Part shown: in pieces, positions 62,139 through 64,000 of the stretch
How positions within the stretch are numbered: the stretch's first letter is position 1
Layout of the letters: every line of letters begins with the position of its first letter
Source of the DNA: Flavobacterium microcysteis
GTDB lineage: Bacteria > Bacteroidota > Bacteroidia > Flavobacteriales > Flavobacteriaceae
Assembly: GCF_006385255.1 (NCBI RefSeq)
Contig: NZ_VFJE01000056.1
Location: 310,001 to 374,000, forward strand
Direction: 5' to 3'
DNA: 64,000 nucleotides
The notes under the pieces: model-generated
The model's input: only the letters and a program-made list of their open reading frames with translations
What the model was told of the DNA's origin: nothing
Database searches by the model: none
Translations under genes and position numbers: made by a program

Positions 62139-62146
62139 CAAAAATA
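62139..62146 (-). promoter_or_regulatory. -7 box of the GH3-like gene (TATTTTTG)
   Basis: TAnnTTTG match on the minus strand, ending 47 bases before the ATG. Confidence 0.55.
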
Positions 62147-62215
62147 AAAAAAATAGTCGAAAGTCAAGTATTTCTGACTATAAAGCAATCACCTCACTTA
62201 AATCTGAAAAATATA

Positions 62216-63013
62216 ATGCAATACGAAGGGGTTCTTACTAAGATGGAAACGGAATTTGCAAGTCCGATTCAATATTATATGACTTTTGAAAACAGCTTCT
62301 TGAACGTAAATCAGGCTCTTGACAAGAACATAGAAATAAGCTTTTTAGGCTATCAATGCCTGAACTGTTCCAAAAAGAAGAAAATCTTCCGCCAGGGTTT
62401 CTGTTATGATTGTTTTTATAGCAGTCCGGCAGTTGGAGACTGGATTATGAGACCTGAACTTAGTACGGCACATTTGGGCATTGCAGACAGAGACTTGGAT
62501 TATGAAACCCGAGTACAGCTGCAGCCGCATATTGTGTATCTTGCTTTGTCAAGTGAGATAAAAGTAGGAGTGACGAGAAAAACTCAGGTTCCTACCCGGT
62601 GGATCGATCAGGGTGCTGATGAAGCCGTTTCTATTGTTGAGGTTCCTAACCGTTATCTGGCAGGAATTACAGAAGTTGCTCTTAAAGATCATTTTGTAGA
62701 TAAGACCAATTGGCGAAAAATGTTGCAGAATGAAGTGGTTTCGTTGGATTTGATGGCGGAACGGGCACGAATCTTTGAAAGACTACCGGAAGAAGTGAGA
62801 CCTTATTTCAATACCGACTTGAACGAACATTTTGTAATGAAATATCCGGTATTAAAATTTCCAAAAAAAGTCACCGGACTGAATCTGGAAAAAACTCCAA
62901 ACTACGAAGGACGCCTGGTAGGTGTAAAAGGACAATACTTAATCTTTGAAGATGGAACGGTTTTAAATGTTCGCAGTTATGAAGGTTATGTTATTGGGAT
63001 GAATATTTCTTAG
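62216..63013 (+). CDS. DUF2797 domain protein
   Basis: The 265-residue protein matches DUF2797. It has a zinc-ribbon-like group of cysteines (YQCLNCSKKKKIFRQGFCYDCFYSS, cysteines near residues 44, 47, 59 and 62), then VYLALSSEIKVGVTRKTQVPTRWIDQGADEA, a stretch reminiscent of GIY-YIG-like folds. Its role is unknown. It is a single gene that converges on the AsmA-like gene with a palindromic repeat between them. Confidence 0.9.
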   Translation: MQYEGVLTKMETEFASPIQYYMTFENSFLNVNQALDKNIEISFLGYQCLNCSKKKKIFRQGFCYDCFYSSPAVGDWIMRPELSTAHLGIADRDLDYETRVQLQPHIVYLALSSEIKVGVTRKTQVPTRWIDQGADEAVSIVEVPNRYLAGITEVALKDHFVDKTNWRKMLQNEVVSLDLMAERARIFERLPEEVRPYFNTDLNEHFVMKYPVLKFPKKVTGLNLEKTPNYEGRLVGVKGQYLIFEDGTVLNVRSYEGYVIGMNIS

Positions 63014-63030
63014 AAAATACTTTAAACAAA

Positions 63031-63080
63031 AAAAAACACCCTGGCAGGGTTTCAAACCCTGCCAGGGTGTTTTTTTTTGT
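63031..63080. terminator. Palindromic repeat element, copy 2, bidirectional terminator
   Basis: A 35-bp palindrome (63036-63070) with arms ACACCCTGGCAGGGTTT and its complement around one central C, flanked by A- and T-runs. It shares its stem with the element at 10671-10701 and lies between two convergent genes. Confidence 0.88.
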
Positions 63081-63097
63081 TTTATTAAAAGAGATAA

Positions 63098-64000
63098 CTA
63101 TTCTTTTTTCTTCTTATTAAAAAGTCCCTTGATTCCTTCAGATACTTTTGTTTTTACATCTTCCTTAGTATTAGGTGTCTGCGTTTTTGTAGTATCCTTT
63201 TTGTTGCCACCCAAAAGATTTTCTAGAGCGCTTGTTCCTTTGGTAACCAATTTGTCTTTTTCAGCTTTAATCAGCTGGTTTGCCAGTTTGGTAGCAGCCT
63301 GTTCAATATCAGTAGAAACTTTAGGGCTTTTGAAATTACCGGTAAGAATTGCTGTAACCGGAATGTTTTCCAATTTATTGGCTTCAGCTGGAGTCAATTT
63401 TGAAATGAGCTTGTTGGCGTCATTGCCTAAGTATTTTGCAGGAACATCAAATTTCAGGTTATAATTCATCGACTGGTCAAAACCATGCTGTCCGCCAACA
63501 TTAATCTTAATATCTTGATATTTGATATCAAAAGGTTTTACATTGACTTTTCCGTCTTTAAAGGTAAGGTTCGCCTTTAAGTCGTTCAGGTTTAGTTTTT
63601 GCAAATCGATAAACTTTACCTTTTCATCAAGCTTGTTCAATACGGCAGAATTCTTAGCATTTATTGTAGTTGATAATAACTGTCCAAAAAGATCTCCCGA
63701 CAATGTATTCAGATCTGGCGACATGGTTTTGGCATCCAAATTACCAGACAGTTTGATAGTCGAATTCAGTTTTCCGTTAATAGCATCTGCAATCGGAGCG
63801 ATTTTTTTCATCATGTCCAGCTGCGTAAATGTCTGGTTGATGTCAACTGTGGTTAGTCCAAGATTCATGTCAAATGTTGGTACTTTGCCTTTAGTAGAAA
63901 CGTCTCCGGTAGCAGTAATCAATCCGTTAAAGATAGAAGTTTTTAAGTTTTGCAATGAAACAGCTTCGTCCTTTACTACAATTTTTCCAGATACATCTTT
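63098..64000 (-). CDS. AsmA-like family protein, C-terminal part (cut by window edge)
   Basis: The leftward frame is open to the last base of the window. The visible part (300 codons) has the AsmA C-terminal region: DVSGKIVVKDEAVSLQNL continuing into KTSIFNGLITATGDVSTKG, then GKLNSTIKLSGNLDAKTMSPDLNTLSGDLFGQL and a final Lys/Thr-rich tail (KKDTTKTQTPNTKEDVKTK). AsmA proteins are large inner-membrane-anchored bridges thought to move phospholipid to the outer membrane. The TTG at 63955 is not a true start, because the conserved sequence continues upstream of it. The N-terminus lies outside the window. Confidence 0.88.
   Translation of the reverse strand, partial: KDVSGKIVVKDEAVSLQNLKTSIFNGLITATGDVSTKGKVPTFDMNLGLTTVDINQTFTQLDMMKKIAPIADAINGKLNSTIKLSGNLDAKTMSPDLNTLSGDLFGQLLSTTINAKNSAVLNKLDEKVKFIDLQKLNLNDLKANLTFKDGKVNVKPFDIKYQDIKINVGGQHGFDQSMNYNLKFDVPAKYLGNDANKLISKLTPAEANKLENIPVTAILTGNFKSPKVSTDIEQAATKLANQLIKAEKDKLVTKGTSALENLLGGNKKDTTKTQTPNTKEDVKTKVSEGIKGLFNKKKKE

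Overview
The window is AT-rich chromosomal DNA from a gliding Flavobacteriaceae bacterium, most likely Flavobacterium or a close relative. Four things point there. It carries type IX secretion system (T9SS) and gliding genes (sprA, remB, a porG-like gene, a PorP/SprF family gene and a secreted protein with a type A sorting tail). Nineteen start sites are preceded by the Bacteroidetes -7 promoter box TAnnTTTG. The two-subunit-III cytochrome oxidase cluster with SCO and DUF420 accessory genes is typical of the group. The order sprA-gcvH-vanZ-deoC-remB matches what I remember of F. johnsoniae. I see no rRNA, tRNA, CRISPR array, prophage or transposase gene.

Layout. 0-6 kb: the end of ctaD, a three-gene ECF42-type sigma factor unit (AhpD-like protein, YCII protein, sigma factor), a convergent permease/DUF2071 pair and a small acetyltransferase. 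6-11.5 kb: ruvB and queG, separated by a four-helix-bundle gene flanked by inverted arrays of AAATC-like words, then two lipoproteins. 11.5-25.4 kb: maeB, ruvA, the 7.2-kb sprA, gcvH, vanZ-like, deoC and remB. 25.5-30.8 kb: a respiratory oxidase assembly cluster (ctaB, two subunit III genes, subunit IV, two SCO-fold proteins, DUF420 and a small CxxC membrane protein). 30.8-40.6 kb: DUF4403 lipoprotein, a TolC/membrane-fusion pair, tsaB, MscS, a YyaL-like protein, dodecin and a NifU-like protein. 41-51 kb: PorP/SprF-like protein, gamma carbonic anhydrase, and a long leftward envelope cluster (CBS protein, nadK, porG-like, uppS, bamA, two skp-like genes, murI). 51-64 kb: pdxJ, a hydrolase, a T9SS cargo protein, tig-clpP-clpX, a TonB-dependent receptor, a GH3-like enzyme, a DUF2797 protein and the end of an AsmA-like gene.

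Most of the content is housekeeping. The genes fall into a few themes: outer membrane assembly and T9SS (bamA, skp, porG-like, sprA, remB, PorP/SprF-like), terminal oxidase assembly, and protein quality control (tig, clpP, clpX). The most unusual region is 7.18-7.88 kb. There a small four-helix-bundle gene sits between two oppositely oriented word-repeat arrays. One array touches the ruvB stop codon. The other runs up to queG, whose conserved N-terminus is still readable but has no ATG, GTG or TTG start. Other points of note are a terminator for one gene lying inside the tsaB coding sequence, two places where the T-tract of a terminator merges into the next promoter, a palindrome around the trigger factor promoter, and a terminator-like palindrome present in two copies 52 kb apart.
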